Part shown: piece after piece, positions 17,980 to 27,146 of the stretch
How positions within the stretch are numbered: the first letter of the stretch is position 1
How the letters are laid out: each line of letters opens with the position of its first letter
Source: Prevotellaceae bacterium UBA711
Lineage (GTDB): Bacteria > Bacteroidota > Bacteroidia > Bacteroidales > Bacteroidaceae
Assembly: GCA_002297545.1 (NCBI GenBank)
Contig: DBLZ01000035.1
Coordinates: forward strand, 18,627-82,626
Length of the DNA: 64,000 nucleotides
Direction of reading: 5' to 3'
Notes under the pieces: generated by a model
Database searches by the model: none
Told to the model about the DNA's origin: nothing
Seen by the model: only the letters and a program-made list of their open reading frames with translations
Program-made: the position numbers and the translations under genes

Positions 17980-18945
17980 TTATGGCTTTGGTGCTGTGCC
18001 CTTAGCACCAAGGCTGTCTGCTGTGGTTATACGTTTGAGGTGTGGTTCTATGTCCTTTTGCCAGTCGTTGCCAGTGGCTATGATGCAACATGAGGTGTCG
18101 GCCAGGATGTAGAATGGGATGTCGCGTATGCCCAGACGTGAGGCCAAATCGGACTGGAAGGCAAGGCGGTCGCTGTAGCTGTGCCATGTGATTGTGTCGG
18201 TGCGTTCGATATAGTCCAGTATGGTGGCGTTTACGTCCATGTTGTAGGAGATGCACTCCAAGGGTTGCACGGCCTGGCGGCGCAGACGGCGTATGCGCGT
18301 GTTAAGCGTTCCTGTACCTCCGCGCCAGTTGGCCCAGAATGTCAGCAGCGTGTATTTGCCGTGCAGCGAGTCTGTGGTGATGGTGTCGCCATGTCGCATC
18401 GGCAGGGTGAAGTCGGGTAGCTTCACGCCCTGACGCAGGGCGGCCGGCACCTGTCCTGTCAGTTCCTCGATATGCAGGTGGTTTGAGATGGGCGACTGCG
18501 GGTTGTTCTGTATGTAGGCACGGATGAGGCTGTCGCGTTTCTTTGGTGTGGCCTTTTCCAACTGTTCGCGCAAGGCCGAGTATTCCTCGTTGTCTTTGGT
18601 GCCGCTCACTTTGGTAGCTCCCAGTTGCTTGGCATCGCCCTCGATGCGGATGATGTCGCCGCTGCCTCCGAAGACGGTGAGAGTGGAGTAGGTGGGATAG
18701 ACTATCGTAAGTATGCCGCTCTCCTTGTCGCATGGGCATGACCAGTCTATCTTCCCGTTGACCACGTGCAGCGTGTCTATTCCCTGGATGATGCCGTCAC
18801 GGCTGAAGATGGTCAGAGCCGCCTGGTTCAGTCCCTTTATTTCCCCCTCTATACGCAACTCACCCTTCTTGCCACCACAGGCTGTGATGGCAAGAAGGGT
18901 GAATGAGAGTATGATATACTGCTTGATGCTCAATGCATGGTGCAT
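17980..18945 (-). CDS. Thioredoxin-fold lipoprotein lacking the CxxC (DUF4369/TlpA-like)
   Basis: A 321-residue protein. Signal peptide with lipobox LLAITAC (Cys23), then a DUF4369-like N-terminal beta domain (about 25-125) and a TlpA/AhpC-type thioredoxin domain (about 172-305). The redox site expected after LLTFWANW reads R208-G209-G210-T211 instead of C-x-x-C, while the cis-Pro region (RDIPFYIL) is kept. It therefore cannot act as a thiol-disulfide enzyme and is more likely a binding or structural protein. Two other Cys pairs (residues 70-72 and near 285) are not at the active-site position. 16 bp from the upstream OmpA/TPR lipoprotein gene and 78 bp from the permease gene. Confidence 0.8.
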   Translation of the reverse strand: MHHALSIKQYIILSFTLLAITACGGKKGELRIEGEIKGLNQAALTIFSRDGIIQGIDTLHVVNGKIDWSCPCDKESGILTIVYPTYSTLTVFGGSGDIIRIEGDAKQLGATKVSGTKDNEEYSALREQLEKATPKKRDSLIRAYIQNNPQSPISNHLHIEELTGQVPAALRQGVKLPDFTLPMRHGDTITTDSLHGKYTLLTFWANWRGGTGTLNTRIRRLRRQAVQPLECISYNMDVNATILDYIERTDTITWHSYSDRLAFQSDLASRLGIRDIPFYILADTSCCIIATGNDWQKDIEPHLKRITTADSLGAKGTAPKP

Positions 18946-18961
18946 GTCTTGGTCAATATGG

Positions 18962-20653
18962 TTACTTCACCAAGTCGGCGATAGTCTTCTCGTACTTGGC
19001 AAACTCCAGATCCTTGGCGGCGCGAGTCTTCAGTGCAGCGTCGCCGGCGATGGCCACCTTCAGGTTGTTCTTCACACCGGCGGCATCGTTGGTGCGTGCA
19101 GCCAAAATGGCTTTCAGGTAGCTGGTAGTGGCATCGGGAGTCTGTACGGCAGCCAAAGTCTTCTCGGCCTTGGCGTAGTCCTTGCACAGGATCTGTACGA
19201 GAGCGGCGCTGTTGGTCTTTGATTCGGCCAGGTTCTGCTGAGCCTGAGTGTAGTTGCCCTTAGCGATGTTCAGGTTGCCAAGAATCTCGTTGTATGTGTC
19301 GCAGCCGCTGGCCTGACCCATAAAAGTCTCTGCCTTGGCCACTTCACCGTTCTTGAGGGCGAGAAGAGCCATGTTAGCGTTGACCTCGGCAGCCTTGGCG
19401 TTCACGTTCTTGGCCTTCTGCAGCCAGTTCTGTGCTGATGTGGTGTTGCCGTTCATGATGGCCATCTGAGCCATGTTGTTGTAGGCGCGATAGTCGCGGG
19501 GGTACAACTGCATGGTCTTCTCGTACCACTTGGTGCGTGTGGCGTTGTCCTCTACCAGCATGTTGGCACCGTAGAGAAACTCCTCTACGCTGAGTTTGGA
19601 GGCATCCTCGTTGAATTGTGCCATGATGGCCTCGTCGCTGCGACCTATAACCTCATAGTTCACGATGAGGCGTGCGCGGCGCAACTCGGGCAAGATGCCG
19701 TCTGCTATTTCCGTGAATACGCTGCTCATGTTACGTATCTGCTGTTCGCGCTCCTCTGGATCCTGATACATGGAGAGGACGCGCAGGATCACGTCCTTGT
19801 CCTGGAGCTTGCTTTGGCTGACGAGTTCCTGGAAGCCTTCCCAGTCCTCGGCCGTGAAGCTGGTCTCCACGTCTACATCCATCTTTATCTTCTTCAGTTC
19901 CTTGTTGAGGTAGGCGGTGGAAACGTCCTGACGCTTCTCAGCCAGTCTCTCGTTGAGGTCAAAGCTGCCGTCGGGGCTTGCATAGGCACTTACCTCTATG
20001 TTCTGCAGTGCGCGCTCTTCTTGCATGTCATTGATCTCCTTAAGGATCTTGACCATGTCCTGTATGCTCACGCTGGAGAGTTCACTGCTGCGGAGGTTGG
20101 CCTGTCCGATGAGGAACTTGATGTTTGCCTCGTGCTTCTGCTCTATCACGCGCTGGAAGGCATCCTCTGCCGTGCTGGCAGTGATGGGGCAGCGTTTGAG
20201 CAACTCGCTGGTAGAGAGCACGCCGTAGCCGATCTTCACTTCGGGGATGGATACGGTCTTCTTGCCCAACTTGGCATCGAAGCGTGCATAAAGGTCGCTC
20301 TTCATCATGGCTGGAACATAGCTGAAGCTGGTCTTCATACTGTATGTGCCGCCGATCTTGTAGCTGATCTCAGTATTATTGCCCTCGACCTTCTCGCCTT
20401 GGAACGTGGCAGCCTGGCCTTCAACCTCGCCGCCTTCGTACTTGAGCACGGGAGTGACGGTGACCACGGCCTTTTTCTTCATGTACTTCTCGGGGAAGAT
20501 GCCATTGATGGTGGCGGGAACCTCACCGCCGACTGCTTCCAGGGGTGTGGGGTTCACCTTAAAATTCTCTGCACCAAGGTTGCCCAGTTTGCTGCAGGAT
20601 GTCATAACCGATACACCGGCGATAGCCAATGTGAAAAGTGTACTCTTGTTCAT
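18962..20653 (-). CDS. Outer-membrane lipoprotein with OmpA-like and TPR regions
   Basis: 563 residues from the ATG at 20653, chosen because it gives a signal peptide with lipobox VMTSC; an upstream in-frame start adds 18 residues that spoil it. The first 180 residues are beta-rich. The segment IEVSAYASPDGSFDLNERLAEKR resembles the peptidoglycan-binding OmpA C-terminal domain (usual pattern: v.GyaSpeG....N..La..RA..V). The last 230 residues are helical repeats of TPR type (ARNDAAGVKNN, YRAYNNMAQMAIMNG). Likely a periplasmic-side scaffold linking outer membrane and wall. First gene of the minus-strand operon; a -7 box lies at 20712-20705. Confidence 0.75.
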   Translation of the reverse strand: MNKSTLFTLAIAGVSVMTSCSKLGNLGAENFKVNPTPLEAVGGEVPATINGIFPEKYMKKKAVVTVTPVLKYEGGEVEGQAATFQGEKVEGNNTEISYKIGGTYSMKTSFSYVPAMMKSDLYARFDAKLGKKTVSIPEVKIGYGVLSTSELLKRCPITASTAEDAFQRVIEQKHEANIKFLIGQANLRSSELSSVSIQDMVKILKEINDMQEERALQNIEVSAYASPDGSFDLNERLAEKRQDVSTAYLNKELKKIKMDVDVETSFTAEDWEGFQELVSQSKLQDKDVILRVLSMYQDPEEREQQIRNMSSVFTEIADGILPELRRARLIVNYEVIGRSDEAIMAQFNEDASKLSVEEFLYGANMLVEDNATRTKWYEKTMQLYPRDYRAYNNMAQMAIMNGNTTSAQNWLQKAKNVNAKAAEVNANMALLALKNGEVAKAETFMGQASGCDTYNEILGNLNIAKGNYTQAQQNLAESKTNSAALVQILCKDYAKAEKTLAAVQTPDATTSYLKAILAARTNDAAGVKNNLKVAIAGDAALKTRAAKDLEFAKYEKTIADLVK

Positions 20654-20704
20654 CTTATGCTTGTGTGATATGTTGTTTATGCCTGGCTTTTGCCAATTCG
20701 CCCG

Positions 20705-20712
20705 CAAAGGTA
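20705..20712 (-). promoter_or_regulatory. -7 box of the OmpA/TPR lipoprotein operon
   Basis: TAccTTTG on the minus strand, 52 bp before the chosen ATG at 20653. No TTG at the standard -33 distance. Confidence 0.5.
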
Positions 20713-20920
20713 CAACAAATTTGCTTATCTTGCTACATCAATGCTGCCCAGGTCGACAAATTGAGTGTCATTTTTGCAATAATTATACCTCATGAGGCGT
20801 TACCGGCTTTCCTGATGCTTGCAGCACAGCTTCTTTCGTCTCCCTATGTCATGTGACATGTAGTTATGGGCAGGCCATTGCGGAATGTGGATTTTGTGTT
20901 GCAGATGACAGGACTATGGC

Positions 20921-20951
20921 TTGGAGTTCTCGGTTTAAGTTTGTAACTTTG
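20921..20951 (+). promoter_or_regulatory. Promoter of the M28 peptidase operon
   Basis: -33 TTG at 20921-20923, 20-bp spacer, -7 TAacTTTG at 20944-20951. It leaves a leader of about 120 nt before the ATG at 21079. The rest of 20713-20920 is non-coding, with a small palindrome ATGTCATGTGACAT near 20847. Confidence 0.7.
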
Positions 20952-21078
20952 TGGCATCCGTAGCACCGTTTGGCTTGTCGTCGTGGCCTGTGTGAGAAAC
21001 ACGCAGCATTGGCAAGGCGCCCGACATCGAAGAGAAACTGTGGGAGGTGGAATTGTAGAAGCTAAAAACCATGACGAT

Positions 21079-22083
21079 ATGAAACAGCGAATAATGAGCA
21101 TACTGCTGATGATGTGGCTTGTGTCCTGCAATGCAATGGCGCAGAAAGCCATGGAGAAGGGGTTGGCCACCATCGACAGGGCAACGGCCGAGGCACACAT
21201 CCGATTTCTGGCGGCCGATGAATTGAGGGGGCGCTATGCAGGGACGGCCGAGGGACGTGTGGCGGCCAACTATATAGCATCGCAACTGCAGCAGATGGGC
21301 GTGGCGCCTCTGTTGGAGAGCTATTTCCAGCCCTTCGATGCCTGTTGTATGGAAACCCGACAGGGATTCCGTTGGGAAACGCATCCCGATTCGGTGGCAC
21401 GTCTGGCCGATGTGGCGTATCTCCGGTGCTCCATGCGTAATGTGCTGGGTGTCATCCCCGGGCGCAGGACCGATGAATATGTGGTGATAGGTGCGCACTA
21501 CGACCACATAGGCATAGCCCACGGGCAGAAGGCCGACAGCATTTGCAACGGTGCCGACGACAATGCTTCGGGCGTCTCCGCCGTGCTACAGCTGGCACGC
21601 GCTTTCGTGGCCTCTGGCGTTCAGCCCGAGCGTACTGTAGTCTTTGCCTTTTGGGACGGAGAGGAATTGGGCCTGCTCGGTTCTAAATACTTTGTGCATT
21701 GCCACGATAAAGGGAAGAAACTCTGTGCATATCTCAACTATGACATGATTGGCCGCAATCACTTTCCCGACCGCCCGTGGCACGTCGTCTATTTCTATAC
21801 TGAGTCGCATCCTGCCTTTGGGGATTGGTTGCGTACCGCTATAAAGAAGTTTGGCTTGCGCCTGGAGCCCGACTATCGTCCGTGGGACAAGCCGGTAGGC
21901 GGCAGCGACAATGCTTCCTTTGCTCTGATAGACGTGCCGGTGATATGGTATCATACCGACGGCCATCCCGACTACCACCGGCCAGGCGACCATGCAGAAC
22001 GTATCAATTGGGAAAAGGTGGTGGACATCACCAAGGCATCGTTCCTGAATGCATGGCGCATGGCAAACGATGCCGAGTACTGA
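21079..22083 (+). CDS. Secreted M28-family metallopeptidase
   Basis: 334 residues from the ATG at 21079, which starts the signal peptide MKQRIMSILLMMWLVSCNAMAQ; an upstream GTG would bury it. The signal could be lipoprotein type (LVSC) or cut after AMA. Zn ligands of the M28 fold are visible in order: His in GAHYDHIG, Asp in NGADDNASG, the Glu pair in DGEELGLLGS, Asp in LNYDMIG, and the late His in PDYHRPGDH. The family comprises di-zinc aminopeptidases and related exopeptidases. The stop is followed 43 bp later by the SGNH gene, likely in one operon. Confidence 0.9.
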   Translation: MKQRIMSILLMMWLVSCNAMAQKAMEKGLATIDRATAEAHIRFLAADELRGRYAGTAEGRVAANYIASQLQQMGVAPLLESYFQPFDACCMETRQGFRWETHPDSVARLADVAYLRCSMRNVLGVIPGRRTDEYVVIGAHYDHIGIAHGQKADSICNGADDNASGVSAVLQLARAFVASGVQPERTVVFAFWDGEELGLLGSKYFVHCHDKGKKLCAYLNYDMIGRNHFPDRPWHVVYFYTESHPAFGDWLRTAIKKFGLRLEPDYRPWDKPVGGSDNASFALIDVPVIWYHTDGHPDYHRPGDHAERINWEKVVDITKASFLNAWRMANDAEY

Positions 22084-22125
22084 ACCGATGTGTACGCACT
22101 ATTCATTTTCATACACTCCCTGACC

Positions 22126-23868
22126 ATGAGATTCTTACTCTCCCTGTTGTTATGTTGTAGCATTGCCGGTGCCGCCGCTCAGACGCAGTGGTACAACCCT
22201 ATGAACGACAGCCTGCCATTCATCGGTGGACGTGCCTGGAACAAGGAAACAGGCACCCGCTACCATCGCCTGCCCATGCGGGCCAAGGAAATGGTACGGC
22301 CCCCGGTATGGAACCTTGCGTGCCAGACGGCCGGCATGTATGTGCGCTTCTATACCAATGCCACCACCATCGAGGTGAAGTATAAGACCACCGGCAATCT
22401 GTCCATGCCGCACATGCCGGCTACAGGCGTTAGCGGAGTGGACCTGTACATGACGGACAGCAACGGACGGCGTGCGTGGTGCAAGGCCAAGTACAACTTT
22501 ACAGATGGCATAAGTTACGTGTATTCCAACCTTACGTATCGCAATAACCATGCGCGTGGCAACGAGTTCTGTCTTTATCTTCCCCTGTACAATGGCGTGA
22601 AGGAACTGAGGATAGGTGTGCCGGCCAAGTCGCAGTTCAGTTTCATTCCTCCTACCCGTGAGCGCCCCATAGTGATCTATGGCTCTTCGGTGGCACAGGG
22701 CGCGTGTGCTTCGCGGCCGGGAATGGCCTGGACCAACATAGTGCAGCGTATGCTGGACGCGCCGGTGGTGAACTTGGGCTTTTCGGGGAACGGGCAGTTG
22801 GACGAAAGCATCTTTCGCATGCTCTCCGAATTGGACGCACGTCTGTTTGTCATAGATTGCATGCAGAACATGAAGTTGGAGCGTGTCTCCCTGATACAGG
22901 AGCGCATAACCCGTGGAGTGGAGATGCTGCGTCGCGTTTCGCAGGCTCCCATCCTGTTGGTGGAGCACGACGGATATATGGGTAGGGATGCCTCGGATGC
23001 CGAACGTCAGAAATACGAGGCTACGGGCAAGGAGCTGCGTGCCGCATACGAACGGCTGCGGTTGCGTGTGTCGGGGCTGTATTACATGACCACAGAAGAG
23101 ATAGGTCTTTGCATGGATGCGCAGGTGGACGGCATACATCCCAACGATTTGGGCATGCAGCAGTATGCCGATGCCTATGTGAAGAAGATCCGCTCCATAC
23201 TGTATGGCACGGATCATGGCACGCAGGCTTATGTGCCATGCCGCCAGCGTAGGGAACCGGATACATACGAATGGAATGCGCGACATGAGGCCATTCTCGA
23301 TTATGTCCGCAAGCACCAACCTGAAATCGTGATGATGGGCAACTCCATCATCCACTATTGGGGAGGCGAGCCTTATGAGAAACGTCGTGCGGGGCAACGT
23401 GTGTGGAACGAACTGTTCCGTGGCACCAAGGTGGTGAACATGGGTTATGGATGGGATCGCATAGAGAACCTCCTATGGCGCATAGAGCATGGCGAACTGG
23501 ATGGCTTCGAGGCTCGGAAGATCAGCGTCCTAATAGGTACCAACAATCTGTACACCGATAGCGATGATTGCATCGTACGTGGCATTCGTCAGGTAGTGGC
23601 GGCCATAAGGATGCAACAGCCCAAGGCGGTGGTCAATGTGTGCGCCATACTTCCGCGCAAGGGCATGGAGTCCCGTATCGCGGGCATAAATGGCATGCTG
23701 CGTCAGTGGGTGGAGAGCGATACTTCACTTTGCTGGACCGATGCCACCCCGCTGTTGACCGACAAAGGTGGCCGTATACGTTCCGAGTTCTTTTCTGACG
23801 GTCTGCACCCCAACGAGAAAGGATACGAGCAGATAGCCACGGCACTCCGGCGCTTCCTTAGCCGGTGA
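22126..23868 (+). CDS. Secreted esterase with two SGNH-hydrolase domains
   Basis: 580 residues from the ATG at 22126, where a signal peptide (MRFLLSLLLCCSIAGAAAQ) begins. Order: an N-terminal beta domain (about 20-175), SGNH domain 1 (about 180-365) with S188 in IYGSSVAQG, the block II Gly in GFSGNG, and D335/H338 in DGIHP; then SGNH domain 2 (about 385-580) with S407 in MMGNSIIHYW, IGTNNL, and D558/H561 in DGLHP. Both triads look complete, so two active sites are expected. Relatives remove acetyl or other ester groups from glycans. Followed by a sulfatase, suggesting joint work on decorated polysaccharides. Confidence 0.88.
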   Translation: MRFLLSLLLCCSIAGAAAQTQWYNPMNDSLPFIGGRAWNKETGTRYHRLPMRAKEMVRPPVWNLACQTAGMYVRFYTNATTIEVKYKTTGNLSMPHMPATGVSGVDLYMTDSNGRRAWCKAKYNFTDGISYVYSNLTYRNNHARGNEFCLYLPLYNGVKELRIGVPAKSQFSFIPPTRERPIVIYGSSVAQGACASRPGMAWTNIVQRMLDAPVVNLGFSGNGQLDESIFRMLSELDARLFVIDCMQNMKLERVSLIQERITRGVEMLRRVSQAPILLVEHDGYMGRDASDAERQKYEATGKELRAAYERLRLRVSGLYYMTTEEIGLCMDAQVDGIHPNDLGMQQYADAYVKKIRSILYGTDHGTQAYVPCRQRREPDTYEWNARHEAILDYVRKHQPEIVMMGNSIIHYWGGEPYEKRRAGQRVWNELFRGTKVVNMGYGWDRIENLLWRIEHGELDGFEARKISVLIGTNNLYTDSDDCIVRGIRQVVAAIRMQQPKAVVNVCAILPRKGMESRIAGINGMLRQWVESDTSLCWTDATPLLTDKGGRIRSEFFSDGLHPNEKGYEQIATALRRFLSR

Positions 23869-23905
23869 TTTGGTGTCTGTCAGCGCTATGTTTTTGTCTC
23901 ATAGC

Positions 23906-23936
23906 TTGCATATCTTGATAATTATTGATACATTTG
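23906..23936 (+). promoter_or_regulatory. Promoter of the sulfatase gene
   Basis: -33 TTG at 23906-23908, 20-bp spacer, -7 TAcaTTTG at 23929-23936, 34 bp before the ATG at 23971. Confidence 0.65.
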
Positions 23937-23970
23937 TAGTCGATAAGTACTACATAATTTATAGAAAAGC

Positions 23971-26331
23971 ATGACAAAAGTAAGAGAACTCCTCATGGCG
24001 GCAGTGGGCCTGATGCCTGTTGCCGCAGGTGCCACTTCGTCGTGGCCTGACACCGACGGTGGGGAGATGCGGACACGCCGCCCCAACATTATATATATAA
24101 TGTGCGATGACATGGGTTATGGCGACCTCGGTTGCTATGGTCAGCAGTTGATAGAGACGCCCAACATAGACCGTCTGGCGCGGGAAGGTATGCGCTTTAC
24201 TCAGGCCTACGCCGGCAGTCCTGTCAGTGCCCCCTCTCGTTCATCGTTCATGACGGGGCAGCATTCCGGTCACATGCATGTGCGAGGCAACCGCGAGTAC
24301 TGGCAATCGGCGCTTCGGCAGAATGCTTTTGGCAACAATGCGGACTATGTCATCATCGGCCAAGAGCCTTACTTGAACACCCACCGCATCATTCCGGAGG
24401 TGATGAAAGAAGCGGGTTACGGCACGGGTATGTTCGGCAAGTGGGCCGGCGGATACTATAATATGCAGTATCCCGATGTGTACATGCGCGATGCTGACGG
24501 CAATACCGACACGTCCAAGTTCCGGGAGAGCAGTAGCGCATCGTTGCCCAATCTGCGAGGCGTGGATTGCTACTATGGCCCTATATGCCAGTTCCAAGCT
24601 CATACATACTATCCCAACTTCCTCAACCGCTACGACCCCGAGAAGTATGGAGACACACACATAGTAGTGGACACGCTGAAGCAGAACATCCAGCACAGTG
24701 CCGTGGCCTCCGGCAACAAGGATTATGAGAACCGCGAGCAGTACAGCAGCGACCTGATACACCAATATGCCCTGGACTGGATAGACCGTCAGACTGCCGA
24801 GCAGCCGTTCCTTGGCATCTTCACCTATACGTTGCCGCATGCCGAACTGTGGCAACCCAACGACAGCCTGGTGCAGAAGTATGAAGAGAAGTTTCAGGGA
24901 CAGGATGCTTCGTACGGTGGCAACTATGGTTCTTGGTACTACAAGAACTATGGTAAGCATGCCCAGTTTGCAGCCATGGTGAGCCGTCTGGACGCACAGG
25001 TGGGCGAGATCATGGAAAAACTGAAGGAGAAGGGCTTCGCAGACAACACCCTGGTCATCTTCACCTCAGACAATGGCCCTCACGAGGAGGGCGGCGCCGA
25101 TCCGTCATGGTTCAATCGCGATGGCCTGTTGCGTGGCCTGAAACGCTCTACCTATGAAGGCGGCATACGCATCCCCTTCATCGCCAAGGGCCCCGGTGTG
25201 CCAGCCGGCACGGTCAACGACCATCAGCTGGCCTTCTACGACCTGATGCCTACCTTTATGGACTATGCCGGACTGGATGGCTCAACCTGCAGTCGTGCAG
25301 CCAGCACAGATGAGGATCGCTTCGACGGTATATCCTTCTACAACACGCTGACTGGCAACGATGCCGAACAGGAGAAGCACGAATTTTTGTTCTGGGAGTT
25401 CCACGAGACCAACATGATGGCCGTGCGCATGGGCGACTGGAAGCTGGTGGTGAACCGTGGAAACGTACTACTGTATGACCTTGCCAACGACCTGCACGAG
25501 GACCATGACGTGGCAGCACAACACCCTGACATCGTTGCCAAGATGGTGGAGATTATCTATCGCGAACATGTGGATAGCCCGCTATTCCGTGTCACTTTGC
25601 CCGAGCGTAGAATGGCAGGTGAGTATATCAACATGACGTTCCGTCGTCCCACGAGCGGTTCACCTTTGGTTACTCTTACCAATGAAAAGGGCGAAACTCC
25701 TGAGGGTGTTAGTGCCTCCGTCACCAATATCTATCCCGCGCAGGCCAGCAACAACTGGACTGGTGCGGCGGTCAGTGGTCGCACCGACCTCAGCCCCGGT
25801 ACCAATGCTCCCGACACCAAGCGTACCATCACTTTTCGCATCAACGGCCTGCCTTCCAGCTATGCCATGGACAAAATTGTGGCGGGAATAGCTGCCACCA
25901 ATGCCTCGGGAAACTATCAGGGCAACGGTACGGATCGCGACTTCACGTTCACCATCCAGACGAGTGCTGACGGCAACACATGGACGGACTACGACACTAA
26001 GTCCGGCAACATCAATCAAACCGTTGGTGGCATCACCAAGTGGGAGTTTACCGGCGGAGGGGAGGTCGTTGTGCCAACCAGCCCTTTTTATCTTAGGCTC
26101 CAGTTGGTGAACAACTCCACGCTGGGGTGCTTCAGTTCCCTGTTCTCCATGACGTTGCATCGCGATCCGAATACCGAGACAGGCGTTTCTGATATTCCTT
26201 CAGCCAATGGCAGCACCATCGGCACGGCGTATGACCTGACAGGACGTCCTGCCCGTCACAATACCAAGGGCGTGCTGGTGGAAGATGGTAAGTTGGTAAT
26301 CAAGATTCCGTCATCTTCGCCGGTGGAGTGA
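23971..26331 (+). CDS. Ser-type arylsulfatase with C-terminal extension
   Basis: 786 residues with a signal peptide. The sulfatase core (about 36-545) begins PNIIYIMCDDMGYGDLGCYG, with calcium ligands D46-D47. The maturation motif is S86-A-P-S-R90, so formylglycine must be made from Ser by an anaerobic radical-SAM maturase (anSME), which is not in this window. Other active-site features: HSGHMHVRGN near 98, TSDNGPHEEGG near 365. The last 240 residues are a beta-sandwich (WTGAAVSGRTDLSP..., discoidin-like) and then a tail TAYDLTGRPARHNTKGV that resembles the sorting tails of type IX secreted proteins. Substrate unknown; follows the esterase gene. Confidence 0.92.
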   Translation: MTKVRELLMAAVGLMPVAAGATSSWPDTDGGEMRTRRPNIIYIMCDDMGYGDLGCYGQQLIETPNIDRLAREGMRFTQAYAGSPVSAPSRSSFMTGQHSGHMHVRGNREYWQSALRQNAFGNNADYVIIGQEPYLNTHRIIPEVMKEAGYGTGMFGKWAGGYYNMQYPDVYMRDADGNTDTSKFRESSSASLPNLRGVDCYYGPICQFQAHTYYPNFLNRYDPEKYGDTHIVVDTLKQNIQHSAVASGNKDYENREQYSSDLIHQYALDWIDRQTAEQPFLGIFTYTLPHAELWQPNDSLVQKYEEKFQGQDASYGGNYGSWYYKNYGKHAQFAAMVSRLDAQVGEIMEKLKEKGFADNTLVIFTSDNGPHEEGGADPSWFNRDGLLRGLKRSTYEGGIRIPFIAKGPGVPAGTVNDHQLAFYDLMPTFMDYAGLDGSTCSRAASTDEDRFDGISFYNTLTGNDAEQEKHEFLFWEFHETNMMAVRMGDWKLVVNRGNVLLYDLANDLHEDHDVAAQHPDIVAKMVEIIYREHVDSPLFRVTLPERRMAGEYINMTFRRPTSGSPLVTLTNEKGETPEGVSASVTNIYPAQASNNWTGAAVSGRTDLSPGTNAPDTKRTITFRINGLPSSYAMDKIVAGIAATNASGNYQGNGTDRDFTFTIQTSADGNTWTDYDTKSGNINQTVGGITKWEFTGGGEVVVPTSPFYLRLQLVNNSTLGCFSSLFSMTLHRDPNTETGVSDIPSANGSTIGTAYDLTGRPARHNTKGVLVEDGKLVIKIPSSSPVE

Positions 26332-26421
26332 CGTGGTGTTTTGGATAAGGCCCGGCCGCTATCGCGTGTCCTTTTGCCTGTGCTAATTCATACGTATTAG
26401 TAAAGTTTCGGTGTTGATTTG

Positions 26422-26452
26422 TTGCTTGTTACAGATAAATTACGTACATTTG
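26422..26452 (+). promoter_or_regulatory. Promoter of the DUF2059 gene
   Basis: -33 TTG at 26422-26424, 20-bp spacer, -7 TAcaTTTG at 26445-26452. It leaves a leader of about 120 nt before the ATG at 26581, longer than most in this window. Confidence 0.65.
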
Positions 26453-26580
26453 CGTATCATATCTTGATGCTCTTGTGTTGACAGGAGGCTGTGCTTTCGT
26501 GCGGAGGTTGCCAAGATGTTTGCCATTGTTGGCTGGAACGGAACATATCGAATGATTATTAACCAACTTGAAATACAATT

Positions 26581-27033
26581 ATGAAGAAGACTTTTTCCAT
26601 GCTGTTCATGATGCTTGCTATAGCGTTATCAATGAGCGCGCAGGACGTGGACAAGGAATGCACTGTCGAAGTGGACAAGATGCTCAGAGCAATGAATGTA
26701 CAGGAAATGTATGCTCAGTCTGTAGTGAAAATAGTTCAACAAAGGAAAGATCGATATACCAATCCCGATGCAGTAGCCAAAGAAATAATCGACTCCACGT
26801 GGCCTGATGTTGTGCAGGAATATGCGAAGGCGTACAGCAAATACCTCACTCTTGATGATATGCGGGCTATAAACGAGTTTTATGCGTCGCCAGCGTGGCA
26901 GAAGATGGGTCGGTGCCAAACCGAGATATCGAATAATCTGGAAACCGAGTTGATGTCGAAGTGGCTGAGCGACCCAAACTCAAAGTATTGGAAAAATATG
27001 ATAGCTATAATAGTGAAATACACTAAGCTGTAA
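26581..27033 (+). CDS. Secreted DUF2059-family protein
   Basis: 150 residues with a signal peptide ending MSAQ. The segment YSKYLTLDDMRAINEFYASPAWQKM (about 85-110) is the DUF2059 signature (helix, then FYxSP). All-helical, periplasmic or secreted; molecular function unknown for the family. Stands alone with its own promoter and a strong terminator. Base composition is more AT-rich than its neighbours. Confidence 0.8.
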   Translation: MKKTFSMLFMMLAIALSMSAQDVDKECTVEVDKMLRAMNVQEMYAQSVVKIVQQRKDRYTNPDAVAKEIIDSTWPDVVQEYAKAYSKYLTLDDMRAINEFYASPAWQKMGRCQTEISNNLETELMSKWLSDPNSKYWKNMIAIIVKYTKL

Positions 27034-27061
27034 TACCGTTGTGCTGAGACAATGATACACT

Positions 27062-27100
27062 GCCGCCCCTTCATGGTTCATCGTACCATGAAGGGGCGGC
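27062..27100. terminator. Bidirectional terminator between DUF2059 and trxB
   Basis: Perfect 16-bp stem GCCGCCCCTTCATGGT / ACCATGAAGGGGCGGC with a 7-nt loop, between convergent genes. Confidence 0.8.
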
Positions 27101-27146
27101 AAGCATTTTGCCGTAGGGCATAGGCCTTACAGGTGTTGTGGTGCCA

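Noticed and set aside
23853..23866. Short match to the 85-bp repeat (TTCCTTAGCCGGT)
   Set aside because: Thirteen bases at the end of the SGNH coding region; too short and explained by codons.
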